Shown here: piece by piece, positions 40,108 to 50,562 of the stretch
How positions within the stretch are numbered: position 1 is the stretch's first letter
Layout of the letters: the number at the start of each line of letters is the position of its first letter
Source of the DNA: Croceicoccus mobilis
Lineage (GTDB): Bacteria; Pseudomonadota; Alphaproteobacteria; Sphingomonadales; Sphingomonadaceae
Assembly: GCF_001661965.1 (NCBI RefSeq)
Contig: NZ_LYWZ01000025.1
Location: forward strand, 310,001 to 374,000
DNA length: 64,000 nucleotides
Direction of reading: 5' to 3'
Position numbers and translations under genes: made by a program
Notes under the pieces: generated by a model
Databases searched by the model: none
What the model was told of the DNA's origin: nothing
What the model saw: the letters and a program-made list of their open reading frames with translations, nothing else

Positions 40108-42020
40108 GCCGGCTTCGGCTCCTCCCCAGCGGTTCCGTCTTTTGTCTGCGCCAGAACTTCCTCACCGGCCTGCTCGCTCTTCGCCTGCACACGGGCACGC
40201 TTTTCACGCTTGGCCTGCACTTTGTCGGTCACCGGATCCTCTGGCGGGGAATAGGATATCACGACATCGCCGGCCATCGGGGCAGGGCGCGAGGCATGGG
40301 TGAAGAAGCGCAGGTTGCCCCCCTTCTTCACCACCAGCAGGAAATCGGCATCTTCGGGCAGGGCATCACGGGCCTGGTCGAAACCGAACTGTTCGGACAG
40401 GCGCGTCTTCCTGAACTCCCAGCCCTTGGCCTGCCGTTGATGCAATTGCTCCATGCCGAGGCCTGACGGGAACAGCGAACGCCCGCGGATCGAAGGCGGC
40501 AGAGAGCGCGGATCGTTATGATGCGTCGGTTCGCCCAGCTGATACACTGCGTCACGCCCGATTTCCGGCGCGAATTCGTTACAGACAAGGGCGTTATAAG
40601 CCTCATTCTCGGTCGCGGCGACCAGCACCTGGTATTTCGACAGGTCCAGCGAATGTTCGGTTGCCTCGGCAAGGATCTCACCGTGATAGGTGTCGAGCCC
40701 CTGCTGCCGTGCGCGCGACAGGCGCCACCAGCTGGTATCGGCGAGGGTCACGGGCACATCCAGCTCGTCCAGCTCCTTGGCGAGCGAAATCGACCATGGC
40801 GTCGCGCCGATCAACAGCAGCCCTGGCGTCGTCGAACCCGTCACGCCCAGCCAGCGCGCCACCGGCACCACGGTAAAGCCATGGGCGACGATAGTCGCGA
40901 CCACCACGGCGAATGACAGGCTGATCAGGATCGTGCCGTCGCCATAGCCAAGATCGGACAAGCGCAGGGCGAACAGGCCGGAGATGGCGACCGCGACAAT
41001 ACCGCGCGGCGCGATCCAGGCGAGGAATATGCGCTCTTTCCACGGCACCTTTGAAAAGGCGAGGCTGAGCAGCACGGTCGTCGGACGCACGAGGAACAGG
41101 ATCGCCAGCAGGAAAAGGGTGAACTGCCATTCCAGCAGGCGCAGCGTATCGTAATCAAGCGACGCCGACAGCAGAATGAAAATGCCCGAGACGAGGATGA
41201 CCGCGATATTCTGCTTGAACGGATGGATGTCGCGCAGGGAATCGAGGTTCATATTGGCCAGTGCCACGCCCATCATCGTCACGGCCACCAGGCCGGTTTC
41301 CTGCTGGATCATGTTCGAGACGACAAACAGGCCGACCACCGCCACCAGCAGCACCGGTGCCTTCAGATATTCGGGCACGAAGCCGCGCGGAAAGCTCCAC
41401 GCGATGACCCATGCGGCGATATAGCCCAGCACCGCGGCGGCCAATGTCGCGAAAACCAGCGCCGGCAACACGTCGAACAATGCGCCGCCATTGGCCGATG
41501 CGCGGAAATATTCATAGGCGAGAACCGCGCACATGGCGCCGAACGGGTCGTTGACGATGGCTTCCCATTTCAGGATCGCCGCAGGGCGGGGCGCAACGCT
41601 CGATTGGCGTAGCAGGGGCAAGACCACGGTCGGGCCCGTCACGACGAGAATCCCGGCAAACAGGATCGACACCGGCCATACCAGGCCGGCGATGTAATAG
41701 CAGGCCAGCGAACCCGCGACCCACGCGATGGGTACGCCGAATACGACCAATCGCCAGACCGCGCCTCCGGTCTTTCTCAGTTCACGGAAATCGAGGGAGA
41801 GGCCGCCTTCGAAAAGAATGATGGCGACCCCGATGGATATCATCGGTTCCAATAACTCGCCGAAGGCGTGATGCGGATCGATGACGCCAAGGATCGGCCC
41901 AGCGAGAAAGCCCGCGATCAGCATCAATACGATAGCGGGCCAGCCGGTGCGCCATGCGACCCACTGGGCACCGATGCCCAACACGCCGACGAGGGCGATA
42001 ACGAGACCTTGTTCCTGCAT
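40104..42020 (-). CDS. Cation:proton antiporter with C-terminal RCK-like domain
   Basis: A 638-residue CPA-family Na+(K+)/H+ exchanger. Around 12 hydrophobic segments cover residues 1-400 with the core GPTVVLPLL and EAIVNDPFGAMCAVLAYEYF, the likely ion-binding Asn-Asp pair. Residues ~415-500 resemble a TrkA_N/RCK nucleotide-binding domain (TPWSISLAKELDELDVPVTL), and a charged Lys/Glu-rich tail follows. GGAGGGG precedes the ATG. Ion specificity cannot be told. It is coupled to the OmpA-like gene. Confidence 0.87.
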   Translation of the reverse strand: MQEQGLVIALVGVLGIGAQWVAWRTGWPAIVLMLIAGFLAGPILGVIDPHHAFGELLEPMISIGVAIILFEGGLSLDFRELRKTGGAVWRLVVFGVPIAWVAGSLACYYIAGLVWPVSILFAGILVVTGPTVVLPLLRQSSVAPRPAAILKWEAIVNDPFGAMCAVLAYEYFRASANGGALFDVLPALVFATLAAAVLGYIAAWVIAWSFPRGFVPEYLKAPVLLVAVVGLFVVSNMIQQETGLVAVTMMGVALANMNLDSLRDIHPFKQNIAVILVSGIFILLSASLDYDTLRLLEWQFTLFLLAILFLVRPTTVLLSLAFSKVPWKERIFLAWIAPRGIVAVAISGLFALRLSDLGYGDGTILISLSFAVVVATIVAHGFTVVPVARWLGVTGSTTPGLLLIGATPWSISLAKELDELDVPVTLADTSWWRLSRARQQGLDTYHGEILAEATEHSLDLSKYQVLVAATENEAYNALVCNEFAPEIGRDAVYQLGEPTHHNDPRSLPPSIRGRSLFPSGLGMEQLHQRQAKGWEFRKTRLSEQFGFDQARDALPEDADFLLVVKKGGNLRFFTHASRPAPMAGDVVISYSPPEDPVTDKVQAKREKRARVQAKSEQAGEEVLAQTKDGTAGEEPKPA

Positions 42021-42191
42021 GCCCCTCCGGTGACTGCCACACGCTTGCCGTGCGACGCAATGCGAGCTTGGTTAATGGTCGGGGAAAGCGCGAGTTCCCG
42101 TTATCGCGAAGAAAGCCATGGAACGCTCTGCCTCGCCGCCTGTTGGGCAGAGACAGGGACGCCATAAACATTACAATCACAGGGGACGGTA

Positions 42192-43022
42192 TTGGCTTCG
42201 GTTACTTCAGGCAAATCATGGGTTAACGGGGCAAAGACCGGATGGGCCCGCGCCAGCGAACATAATATCGCCCTGATCGCGGCGGGCGTCGCGTTTTACT
42301 GGTTTCTCGCCATGATCCCGCTGATCGCTGCGGCGGTGTTGACCTACGGCCTTGTCGCCCAGCCCGAAACGATCGCCTCCCACATGGATGCCATCGCGCG
42401 CATGCTGCCCGGAGAGGCCGCGGCATTGGTGCAGGACCAGATGCAGGCCGCCATTCAGGGTTCGGACCAGTCGCAGGGGATCGGCCTTGCCGTTTCGCTG
42501 GGGCTGGCGCTGTTCGGTGCGCGCAATGGGGCTGGATCGCTGATGCTTGCGCTGAACGTCGCTTATGAATGCAAGGATGCGCGCAGCTTCTTGCAGCGCA
42601 ATCTCGTCGCTCTCGCAATCACCGCGGCCTGTGCCATAGGCGCGCTGCTGGCGGCGGGCGCGATGGCGCTGCTGGGGCTCTTGGGCAACTGGCTATGGGA
42701 CAATATCGTCGTCGCGCAGCTGTTGTCCGTTCTCACCTATGTCGTGCTCGGCGCGTTTCTCGCGCTGGCGGCGGGGCTGCTTTATCGCTTTGGGCCAGCC
42801 TGCGGAACCGGCCCGCTGCGTTGGTGGGCCATGGGCCCGATCGCGGCAGCGGTTGGCATCGGCCTGCTGACATTGGGCTTTGGCATCTACGTCACCAATT
42901 TCGGCAATTACAACGCCACCTACGGCTCGCTGGGCGCAGTGGTGGTGCTGCTGACATGGTTGTGGCTGTCGGCCTATATGCTGCTGCTGGGGGCAGAGCT
43001 GGACGCGGCCACGCGCGCCTAG
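42192..43022 (+). CDS. YihY/BrkB-type membrane protein
   Basis: A 276-residue inner-membrane protein of the UPF0761/YihY family, with the diagnostic AAGVAFYWFLAMIPLIAAAV near the N-terminus and six hydrophobic segments ending NYGSLGAVVVLLTWLWLSAY and LLLGAELDA. The function is unsettled; the name ribonuclease BN for this family was a misassignment. TTG 42192 has AGGGGA upstream. Its stop overlaps that of the 5-oxoprolinase gene by 4 bp. Confidence 0.88.
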   Translation: MASVTSGKSWVNGAKTGWARASEHNIALIAAGVAFYWFLAMIPLIAAAVLTYGLVAQPETIASHMDAIARMLPGEAAALVQDQMQAAIQGSDQSQGIGLAVSLGLALFGARNGAGSLMLALNVAYECKDARSFLQRNLVALAITAACAIGALLAAGAMALLGLLGNWLWDNIVVAQLLSVLTYVVLGAFLALAAGLLYRFGPACGTGPLRWWAMGPIAAAVGIGLLTLGFGIYVTNFGNYNATYGSLGAVVVLLTWLWLSAYMLLLGAELDAATRA

Positions 43023-46000
43023 TCCCTGCCATAGCCACCGCCGCCGGGGGTCGCGATTTCGAACGCATCGCCCGGATGCATTTCGGCCCCGGCGCAGGAT
43101 GACAGCTCCTCGACCGCTCCGCCGGCCCGGATGACGCGGTTAAGGCCGGTCTGGCCCGCTTCTCCACCTTCCAGCCCGAATGGCGGAACGCGGCGACGGT
43201 TCGAAAGGATACCCGCCTCCATCTCCTCGCGGAAACGGATGCGGCGGATGACGCCATTGCCGCCGTGCCATTTGCCAGCGCCGCCGGACCCTGCGCGGAT
43301 GGCGAAAGCCTCCAGCACTACCGGGAAACGGGTTTCGAGGATTTCGGGATCGGTGAGGCGCGAATTGGTCATGTGGGTTTGCACCGCGTCCGCGCCGTCA
43401 AAGCCGGGGCCTGCGCCAGAACCGCCGGCGATGGTCTCGTAATACTGGTATCGGGCATTGCCGAAGGTGAAATTGTTCATCGTCCCCTGCGCGCCCGCCA
43501 TCGCGCCCAATGCGCCGAATATGGTGTCAGTGACGACCTGGCTTGTCTCCACATTGCCTGCGACCACAGCGGCAGGGGCAACGGGGTTCAGCATCGAACC
43601 TTCAGGCACTTTCAGCCGGATGGGGGCGAGGCACCCCTCGTTCATCGGTACGTCGCCATCGATCATGGTCCGAATGGCGTAAAGGACCGCCGCGCGAACG
43701 ATGGGGAGCGGGGCGTTGAAATTGCCCTTGTGCTGATTGCTTGTGCCGGTGAAATCGAACAATGCCTCCCGCGCTTCGCTATCGATGGTGATGGCCAGGC
43801 GGATTGTCGATCCATCATCCATCTCATAGGCGAAGCTGCCGCTGGATAGCTGCCCCAGCAGGGCGCACACGGCTTCCTCGGCCTGTGCCATCACATGGCC
43901 CATATAGGCATCGACGACCTCACGCGATTGCCCGGCGGCAAGTCGGTTGAGTTCAGTCGATCCCTTGATGCAGGCGGCAAGCTGCGCCTTGAGGTCGGCG
44001 ATGTTGCGGTCGGGATCGCGCGCCGGGAACGCGCTATCGGCAAGGCGGGCGCGCATGTCGACTTCCAGAAAGCGGCCTTCGTCGACCAGCAGCACATTGT
44101 CGAGGAGGATGCCTTCTTCCTCGACGCTGGTGCTGGATGCGGGCATGGAGCCGGGCGCGATGCCGCCGATATCGGCATGGTGCCCCCGCGCCGCCGCCCA
44201 CCATGCCGGCGCGCTATCGTCCCCATCGGCGAAGATCGGCAATACGACCGTGATGTCGGGCAAATGCGTGCCGCCATCGTAAGGCGCGTTCAGCGCATAG
44301 GCATCGCCGGGCATAATTCCGCGCCCGTCATCAGCCCTGCGCCGCGCGACCGTGCGCACGCTTTCTCCCATGGAGCCCAGATGCACCGGCATATGCGGTG
44401 CGTTGGCGATCAGATTACCTTCACGATCGAAGATCGCGCACGAGAAATCGAGCCGCTCGCGAATATTGACCGAACTGGCGCTGGCCTGAAGCGCGGCGCC
44501 CATTTCCTCGGCAATGCCCATGAACAATGCACCCATGATCGCGGTGCGCACCGGATCGCGTTCGGTGGAAAGGGTGCGTTCACCGCTCTCGCCCGTCCGG
44601 CGCAGCAGGAGATTGCCGACATTATCGACTTGGATGCGCCAGCCCGGCTCGACCACGATGGTCGAGACATCGTCGACCACCAGTGCCGGGCCATCGCCCT
44701 CGAAACCGGCGGCGAGGGCGGGGCGGCGATAGAGCGGGATTTGATGGGCGCGGCCGTCCATCCATGTGTCCACGGTCGCAGCTGCCGGTTCCGACGTTTC
44801 GCAAAGGGGCAGCGGTGGTCCACTGCGGCGCGGGGAACGATTGATAGCCTCGGCCCGCGCCGTGGCGGCGACGATCCGCCCTTCCGGATCGAAGCCGAAG
44901 CGTTCACGCCATTGGCTGTGAAACCATGACGCCATGTCGGACGTAGGGCCATAGGTGACTTCGACCGTGTTCTCGCTACCAGCAGGGCGTAGCTGTAGCG
45001 TCTTTTCGATGGCGATTTCCGTCGGGGCAATGCCCTGCGCTTCCAGTTCGGCCCTTGCCTCTGCGGCCAGCGTATCGAGTTGCGCCGCGATGGCGCTGTC
45101 ATGCCCGTCATCCAGTGTCAGCGAAAGCGTCGCCTCCCGCATGGCGCGGCGATCGGCAAGGCCCATGCCATAAGCGGAAAGCACGCTCGCCAGCGGGTGC
45201 GCCTGAACCGTGTCGATGCCCAGCGCCTCGGCCACGAGGCAGGCGTGCTGCCCGCCCGCACCGCCGAACGCGGCAAGAGCGGCACCGGCGATGTCGTGCC
45301 CGCGACGGATAGAGATCGACTTGATCGCCTGCGCCATGTCCTGGACCGCGATGGCGATGAAGCCTTCGGCGGCCTCCATGGGCGTGAGCTTGCGGCCGGT
45401 TTGTGCCTCGATCTCAGTGCAAAGGGCTTCGAGTTTCGCGATCACCACATCGCGATCGGGCGGCAAATCGCCATCGGGGCCGAAAACCGGCGGGAAATGC
45501 GCGGCCTGCAATTTGCCCAGTGCCAGATTGCAGTCGGTCACCGTAAGAGGACCGCCATTGCGATAGCAGGCAGGGCCGGGGAAGGCGCCAGCCGATTCCG
45601 GGCCGACGTGAAAGCGTCCGGCATGAAACTGGCAGATCGACCCGCCGCCCGAGGCAACGGTATGGATGCGCATCATGGGGGCGGCAATGCGCACCCCCTC
45701 AAGCCGGGTTTCGCCGTCGCGCTCATATTGGCCGGAATACCACGACACATCTGTCGACGTTCCGCCCATGTCGAACCCGACGACAGCCTTGAAGCCGGCC
45801 TCTTCCGCGGTGGCCGCCATGCCGACGATGCCGCCTGCCGGACCGGACAATATGGCATCCTTGCCGTGGAAACGGTCCCGCGCGGTCAGGCCGCCGTTCG
45901 ACTGCATGAACAGCGCATCGCCGGAATCGCCAAGCCCTGCGGCAATGGTCGAGGTATAGTCGGACAGCGGCGGAGAGACATAGGCATCGAGCACCGTCGT

Positions 46001-46606
46001 ATCGCCGCGCGATACCAGCTTGATCAATGGCGCCAGCTCATGACTGACCGAGACCTGACGCAGGCCAAGGTCACGCGCGATGCGGGCCAGTGCTTCCTCA
46101 TGCGCGGTATGGGCATATCCGTGCATCAGGCAGATCGCGACCGCCTCGATGCCATCGGCCTTGGCGGCGGCAAGCTTCTCGCGCGCCGCTTCCTCGTTCA
46201 GTTCACGCTCCACCGTGCCGTCGGCCAGTACGCGCTCGTCGATCGCGATCACGCTGTCATAGATCGGTTCGGGCAACTTGATTTCGCGGGCGAAAAGGTC
46301 CGGGCGCTCCTGCGACCCGATTGTCAGCGCATCTTCGAAACCGGCGGTGATCGCCAGCGCGACCCGCGCGCCCTTGCGTTCAAGGAGAGCATTTGTCGCC
46401 ACCGTCGTCCCAATGCGCAGGCGGCAGGGGGGCAGGGGTCCCGTGGGCGTTTCGGTAATCGTGCGGATCGCGTGGATCGCAGCGTCTTCGGCGCGGGAGG
46501 GATCCTCGGACAATAGCTTCGTGCGTTTCAGAGTGCCATCAGGGGAGAGCGCCACCACGTCGGTAAAGGTGCCGCCACGGTCGATCCAGAACTGCCAGTC
46601 ATTCAT
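43019..46606 (-). CDS. 5-oxoprolinase (HyuA-HyuB fusion, hydantoinase family)
   Basis: A 1195-residue ATP-dependent amidohydrolase. The HyuA half opens [18 protein letters not shown] and has [20 protein letters not shown] and [20 protein letters not shown]; the HyuB half starts about residue 690 with [20 protein letters not shown] and later [20 protein letters not shown]. The fused layout and length match eukaryote-like OPLAH that opens pyroglutamate to glutamate. A hydantoinase activity cannot be excluded. ATG 46606 is the family start. A peptide importer lies about 2.3 kb away. Confidence 0.9.
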   Translation of the reverse strand: MNDWQFWIDRGGTFTDVVALSPDGTLKRTKLLSEDPSRAEDAAIHAIRTITETPTGPLPPCRLRIGTTVATNALLERKGARVALAITAGFEDALTIGSQERPDLFAREIKLPEPIYDSVIAIDERVLADGTVERELNEEAAREKLAAAKADGIEAVAICLMHGYAHTAHEEALARIARDLGLRQVSVSHELAPLIKLVSRGDTTVLDAYVSPPLSDYTSTIAAGLGDSGDALFMQSNGGLTARDRFHGKDAILSGPAGGIVGMAATAEEAGFKAVVGFDMGGTSTDVSWYSGQYERDGETRLEGVRIAAPMMRIHTVASGGGSICQFHAGRFHVGPESAGAFPGPACYRNGGPLTVTDCNLALGKLQAAHFPPVFGPDGDLPPDRDVVIAKLEALCTEIEAQTGRKLTPMEAAEGFIAIAVQDMAQAIKSISIRRGHDIAGAALAAFGGAGGQHACLVAEALGIDTVQAHPLASVLSAYGMGLADRRAMREATLSLTLDDGHDSAIAAQLDTLAAEARAELEAQGIAPTEIAIEKTLQLRPAGSENTVEVTYGPTSDMASWFHSQWRERFGFDPEGRIVAATARAEAINRSPRRSGPPLPLCETSEPAAATVDTWMDGRAHQIPLYRRPALAAGFEGDGPALVVDDVSTIVVEPGWRIQVDNVGNLLLRRTGESGERTLSTERDPVRTAIMGALFMGIAEEMGAALQASASSVNIRERLDFSCAIFDREGNLIANAPHMPVHLGSMGESVRTVARRRADDGRGIMPGDAYALNAPYDGGTHLPDITVVLPIFADGDDSAPAWWAAARGHHADIGGIAPGSMPASSTSVEEEGILLDNVLLVDEGRFLEVDMRARLADSAFPARDPDRNIADLKAQLAACIKGSTELNRLAAGQSREVVDAYMGHVMAQAEEAVCALLGQLSSGSFAYEMDDGSTIRLAITIDSEAREALFDFTGTSNQHKGNFNAPLPIVRAAVLYAIRTMIDGDVPMNEGCLAPIRLKVPEGSMLNPVAPAAVVAGNVETSQVVTDTIFGALGAMAGAQGTMNNFTFGNARYQYYETIAGGSGAGPGFDGADAVQTHMTNSRLTDPEILETRFPVVLEAFAIRAGSGGAGKWHGGNGVIRRIRFREEMEAGILSNRRRVPPFGLEGGEAGQTGLNRVIRAGGAVEELSSCAGAEMHPGDAFEIATPGGGGYGRD

Positions 46607-46704
46607 GATGTGGGCCTTAACCTGTTTGATCTGTCGGTGCACCCCGTGGCTTGCGGGGCATGATGCGATTGGCTAGCGGGCACGCCTTATTCAAGGATCA
46701 ACCC

Positions 46705-47352
46705 ATGACAGACAGCAACGATAGCGCGAGCGGTGTGATAGAGCCCGAATTCCCGGAGCCGCGCCCGCATTCCCTGCTGGAGGATGCCTATGGCCTTTTG
46801 ACCGGCGCGCTATTGCTTTCGGTCGGGCTGGTGCTGATGAAGGCAAGCGGGATCGTCACGGCGGGAATGGGCGGCGTTGCGCTGCTGTTCTCCTATCTTG
46901 TCGGGGGTGCGGTCGATTTCTGGTTCTGGGTGTTGAACATCCCGTTCCTCGTCCTGGCGTGGAGCGCGATGGGGCGCGAATTTTTCATCAAGACGGTTTG
47001 CGCCGTGACCGCCACGGCCATGTTGGCGGCTTTGACGCGCCTTTCGCTCGACATATCCTCGATCCATCCCGCCTTCGCTGCCGTGGCGGGCGGCACGGCG
47101 GCTGGAGCGGGAGTGATGGCCATGCTCAGGCATCGCTCAGGCGTGGGCGGGGTCACCATCCTGTCGGTGTGGCTCAACCGAAAAAAGGGGTGGAGCGTCG
47201 GCTGGCTCAGCTTCGTGCTCGACGGCATCATCATCTCGGTCGCGGTGCTGACGCGCCCGCCGGAACTGGCAGCATGGTCACTGCTGTCGGTGGTGGCGAT
47301 GAGCACGGTGCTCATCGCCTTCCACAGGCCCGGGCGCTACACCGGCTATTGA
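46705..47352 (+). CDS. YitT-family membrane protein
   Basis: A 215-residue integral membrane protein of the YitT/YpjQ (DUF161) type with five or six hydrophobic segments, including LMKASGIVTAGMGGVALLFS, FWFWVLNIPFLVLAW and GVGGVTILSVWLN. ATG 46705 has AAGGA 9 nt upstream. It diverges from 5-oxoprolinase over a ~100-bp gap and converges on the next gene. Function is unknown. Confidence 0.82.
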   Translation: MTDSNDSASGVIEPEFPEPRPHSLLEDAYGLLTGALLLSVGLVLMKASGIVTAGMGGVALLFSYLVGGAVDFWFWVLNIPFLVLAWSAMGREFFIKTVCAVTATAMLAALTRLSLDISSIHPAFAAVAGGTAAGAGVMAMLRHRSGVGGVTILSVWLNRKKGWSVGWLSFVLDGIIISVAVLTRPPELAAWSLLSVVAMSTVLIAFHRPGRYTGY

Positions 47353-47355
47353 TCT

Positions 47356-48093
47356 TTATTCGGCGGGCTCGCGATGCGGATCGCGGATCGTGGGCGCGGT
47401 TGTCGTCACCGTTCCCGCGTTCCCGATGGAATGGACGTTCGACGGGCGCTCTTCCTCCTCGACCACACGATCTTCGACGTGCTCATCCCGGCGGGGCGCG
47501 GGTTGGGCGCGATCCTTTACCGTGGCGGTCGCATGGTCGACATCGCGGATCAGCTCGTCATACAGAGCCTCGTAATGGATCATCGCCTGGCGCAGATCCT
47601 CGGTCGAGACATCGTCGCGGCCCTGGCGAACGGCAATGTCATGGCCTTCGCGGTAGCGGCGTGCGACTTCGGGGTGATCGACGGTCAGATCGGCATGGCG
47701 CTGATCGAAATCGGCCACGGGGAAACCGCGGGCCTTCATCAACGCGCCGATGGTGCGGTCGGCGTGCAATACGGCCTCTGCCGGGCTGTTGACGAAAATG
47801 CTCTTAACCTCGGTCCATTCGTGGACGAAGCGTTCATGCTCGGCAACGGTCAGCGGGCGGATGTCGAGAGCCGCGACGCGGCGCTGGCGCTCTTCCAGCT
47901 CGTGCTCGGCCTTGCCGGTGTTGCCGGTGGTCTCAACAGTGCGGTCATATTCGTCACCGAACCGGTCGCGCAGGCGTTTGGTGCGATTGCGGGAGATGAA
48001 ATACCAGATGGCGAGGGCCGCTATCACCGCTGCGGCGATGATGACCCATACAAGCGGATTGACGGTGTTCACGGCAACATACCTCTCGTTCAT
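47356..48093 (-). CDS. Membrane-anchored cytoplasmic protein of unknown function
   Basis: A 245-residue protein with one helix at residues ~14-32 (LVWVIIAAAVIAALAIWYFI), then RFGDEYDRTVETTGNTGKAE, LRQAMIHYEALYDELI and a C-terminal charged, Pro-rich tail. The middle segment RFGxEYDRxV and STEDLRQAMxHYxALxxEL pattern recurs in bacterial hypothetical proteins I recall, with no assigned function. It converges on YitT with a 3-bp gap. Confidence 0.72.
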   Translation of the reverse strand: MNERYVAVNTVNPLVWVIIAAAVIAALAIWYFISRNRTKRLRDRFGDEYDRTVETTGNTGKAEHELEERQRRVAALDIRPLTVAEHERFVHEWTEVKSIFVNSPAEAVLHADRTIGALMKARGFPVADFDQRHADLTVDHPEVARRYREGHDIAVRQGRDDVSTEDLRQAMIHYEALYDELIRDVDHATATVKDRAQPAPRRDEHVEDRVVEEEERPSNVHSIGNAGTVTTTAPTIRDPHREPAE

Positions 48094-48376
48094 CCCATCC
48101 GCCGGATCAACGGGACGGGCACGAGCCGGTTCCCCGAAATACTTAACCCCCTTCGCCTTACGCCATCCCCAAAGGTCGTACCGGAATGAGACAGGCGGTG
48201 AAGGGTGCTTAAGGGATATGGTTACCGAAATTGAAGGAATCGCGGCGCTGGGTCACATGGGGGTCAGTCACCCGATGGGGGCCGGGTGACACTTCATTCA
48301 TGGCCGCCGCGCACCGTCGTCGAGAATTTGGGTCAACGGTCTGCTGCACGCCACATTCGCAAAAGAGGGTTTGGGA

Positions 48377-48745
48377 ATGTCCACGCAATATCGTCTGCTC
48401 GAGAGGCAGGAAATCGGCGCCGAATGCAAGCTGCGCGCAAGCGGCGGCCTGGCACGAACGGCAATCGTTGCCAATCTCACCAATGAAGGCTGCATGGTCG
48501 AGTGCATCCCGACCAGCCTGCAGCGCGGTGACACGGTCTATCTGCAGTTCGGAAAGGTCGGGCCGATCATGGCCGAGGTGATCTGGCTGCGTAAGGGGGT
48601 GAGCGCGGGGCTGCGTTTCGAAAACGCTTTGCATCCCGCTGTGTTCGACCGTCTCGTTCATGTCGCTCATCGCTCGATGATCCTGGGGCTTGAGACGGGC
48701 GAGCCGAATTATGCACCGCGTCCCGCACTGCGAGCGGTGTGTTGA
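48377..48745 (+). CDS. PilZ-domain protein
   Basis: A 122-residue single-domain PilZ protein that may bind c-di-GMP. RLLER fits the RxxxR half-motif, and NLTNEGCM stands for the [DN]xSxxG half with Thr for Ser, so the second site is atypical. ATG 48377 has GAGG upstream; a TTG at 48371 is less likely. It precedes the oligopeptide ABC operon; a second PilZ gene follows that operon. Confidence 0.78.
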   Translation: MSTQYRLLERQEIGAECKLRASGGLARTAIVANLTNEGCMVECIPTSLQRGDTVYLQFGKVGPIMAEVIWLRKGVSAGLRFENALHPAVFDRLVHVAHRSMILGLETGEPNYAPRPALRAVC

Positions 48746-48867
48746 GGGCAATACCCGGTTGAACCCTGGCGTGACTGGTCCTCCCGCGGGGTAAAAACTT
48801 ACAGTTGAAACCGGTTGGGGCGCGCTGAGCCATTGCAGCGCGCCCTTTGCCATGCCAGTGTAAGGCG

Positions 48868-50562
48868 ATGGACACGTTCTCTCTGGCCGGTTCCCTCACC
48901 GGCATACGCCGTTTCTGCAAAGCCGCCCTGCTGATCTGCGCGCCCGCCTTGCTGGCTGCCTGCGGTTCGAGCGAAAGGGCCACCGACGTCGCCGCCGAGG
49001 AAGGCGTGCTGATGATCGGCATCGGTTCCGAACCCAAGACGATCGATCCCGGCCTTGCCACTGGCACGCCTGAAAGCCGTGTGCTTTACGCCTTGATGGA
49101 AGGGTTGATCGGGCAGGACCCGAAGGACGATCTCGTCAACCAGCCCGGCGTTGCCGAGAGGTGGGAAAGCAACGAGGATTTCACCGTCTGGACCTTCCAC
49201 CTTCGCGAAAACGCGAAGTGGAGCAACGGCGATCCGCTGACGGCTGAGGATTTTGCCTATGCGTGGAAACGAACGCTGACGCCGGAACTTGGCGCGGAAT
49301 TTGCCGAAATGCTGTTCGTGATCAAGAACGCCGAACCCTATCAAAAGGGTGAAATCACGGACTGGTCGCAGGTCGGGGTCAAGGTCCTCGACCCCTATAC
49401 GCTGCAGGTCACGCTGGAAGGGCCGACGCCGCATTTCCTCGGCATGACGAAGCATTACACCTATTTCCCGGTCGATGCGAAAGTCGTGGAGGCCAATGGC
49501 GGCGCGGCAGATCGCCAGAGCCGCTGGTCCACGGCCGAAAATTTCGTCGGAAACGGCCCGTTTGTCATCAAACGCTGGGCGATCAGCGAAGTGATGGAGA
49601 CGGTCAAGAACCCGAATTACTGGGACGCGGCCAACGTCAAGCTGAACGGCGTCAACTTCTATCCGGTCGAGAATATCTCTGCAGAGGAAACGATGTTCCG
49701 CGGTGGGCGCCTGCACATCACCTATGAGGTGCCTTCGTCGAAGCTTCCCATCCTCAAGACCAAGTTCAAGGATGAGCTGCAGATCGACAAATATCTCGGC
49801 AGCTATTTCTACCGCGTCAACACGACCAAGCCGCCGTTCGACGATCCGCGCGTGCGCAAGGCTTTCGCCATGGCGATCGACAAGCAGCTTTTGGTCGACA
49901 AGGTGACGCAGGGTGGCCAGCAGCCCGCAACCGGCTATGTCCCGCCGGGCATCAGCGGCTACGAAGCATCGACCGCCGTTCCCTATGACGTCGAGGCGGC
50001 CAGGCGTCTGCTGGCCGAGGCCGGCTATCCCGATGGCAAGGGCTTCCCGACGCGCGAGATCCTGATCAACACGTCGGAAAACCACCGCCGCGTGGCGGAA
50101 GCGATTCAGGCGATGTGGAAGAAGAACCTCAATGTCGAGGTCGGCATCTACAACCAGGAGTGGAAGGTCTATCTCAACAGCCAGATCAACCTGGATTATG
50201 ACGTTTCGCGTTCGGGCTGGATCGCGGATTATGTCTATCCCTCGGCTTTCCTCAACATCTTCACCACGGGTGGCGGCAATAACAACACCGGCTGGGGCAA
50301 CCCGCAATATGATCGCCTGATCGACGCCTCGCGCACCGCCCAGACGGAGGAAGAGCGCATGGGCCTTATGCATGATGCCGAGGAGATCCTGCTGAACGAG
50401 CTGCCGATCATCCCGATCTACTGGTATACGCGCGTGTATCTGAAGGATCCGCGGGTAAAGGGCTGGTATCCCAAGCTCCTCGACCGGCACCCTTACAAAT
50501 ATATCTATTTCGACAATTCCGGCACCGCTGCTGCCGATGAAGTGAATGGGGAGGGCGCCTGA
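48868..50562 (+). CDS. oppA: Oligopeptide ABC transporter substrate-binding lipoprotein
   Basis: A 564-residue family 5 periplasmic binding protein. ALLAAC at about residue 31 is a lipobox, and SNGDPLTAEDFAYAWKRTLT, AKWSNGDPL and GNGPFVIKRWAISEV are family features. Its size and the downstream OppBCDF genes point to peptide uptake. ATG 48868 has AAGG close upstream. It is first in the five-gene operon; its stop TGA overlaps the oppB ATG by one base. Ligand specificity cannot be predicted. Confidence 0.93.
   Translation: MDTFSLAGSLTGIRRFCKAALLICAPALLAACGSSERATDVAAEEGVLMIGIGSEPKTIDPGLATGTPESRVLYALMEGLIGQDPKDDLVNQPGVAERWESNEDFTVWTFHLRENAKWSNGDPLTAEDFAYAWKRTLTPELGAEFAEMLFVIKNAEPYQKGEITDWSQVGVKVLDPYTLQVTLEGPTPHFLGMTKHYTYFPVDAKVVEANGGAADRQSRWSTAENFVGNGPFVIKRWAISEVMETVKNPNYWDAANVKLNGVNFYPVENISAEETMFRGGRLHITYEVPSSKLPILKTKFKDELQIDKYLGSYFYRVNTTKPPFDDPRVRKAFAMAIDKQLLVDKVTQGGQQPATGYVPPGISGYEASTAVPYDVEAARRLLAEAGYPDGKGFPTREILINTSENHRRVAEAIQAMWKKNLNVEVGIYNQEWKVYLNSQINLDYDVSRSGWIADYVYPSAFLNIFTTGGGNNNTGWGNPQYDRLIDASRTAQTEEERMGLMHDAEEILLNELPIIPIYWYTRVYLKDPRVKGWYPKLLDRHPYKYIYFDNSGTAAADEVNGEGA

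Noticed and set aside
48094-48376. GGGTCAC/GTCACCC-like repeats upstream of the first PilZ gene as a possible operator.
   Set aside because: Copies are short, of differing spacing and orientation, and I could not define a consistent dyad.
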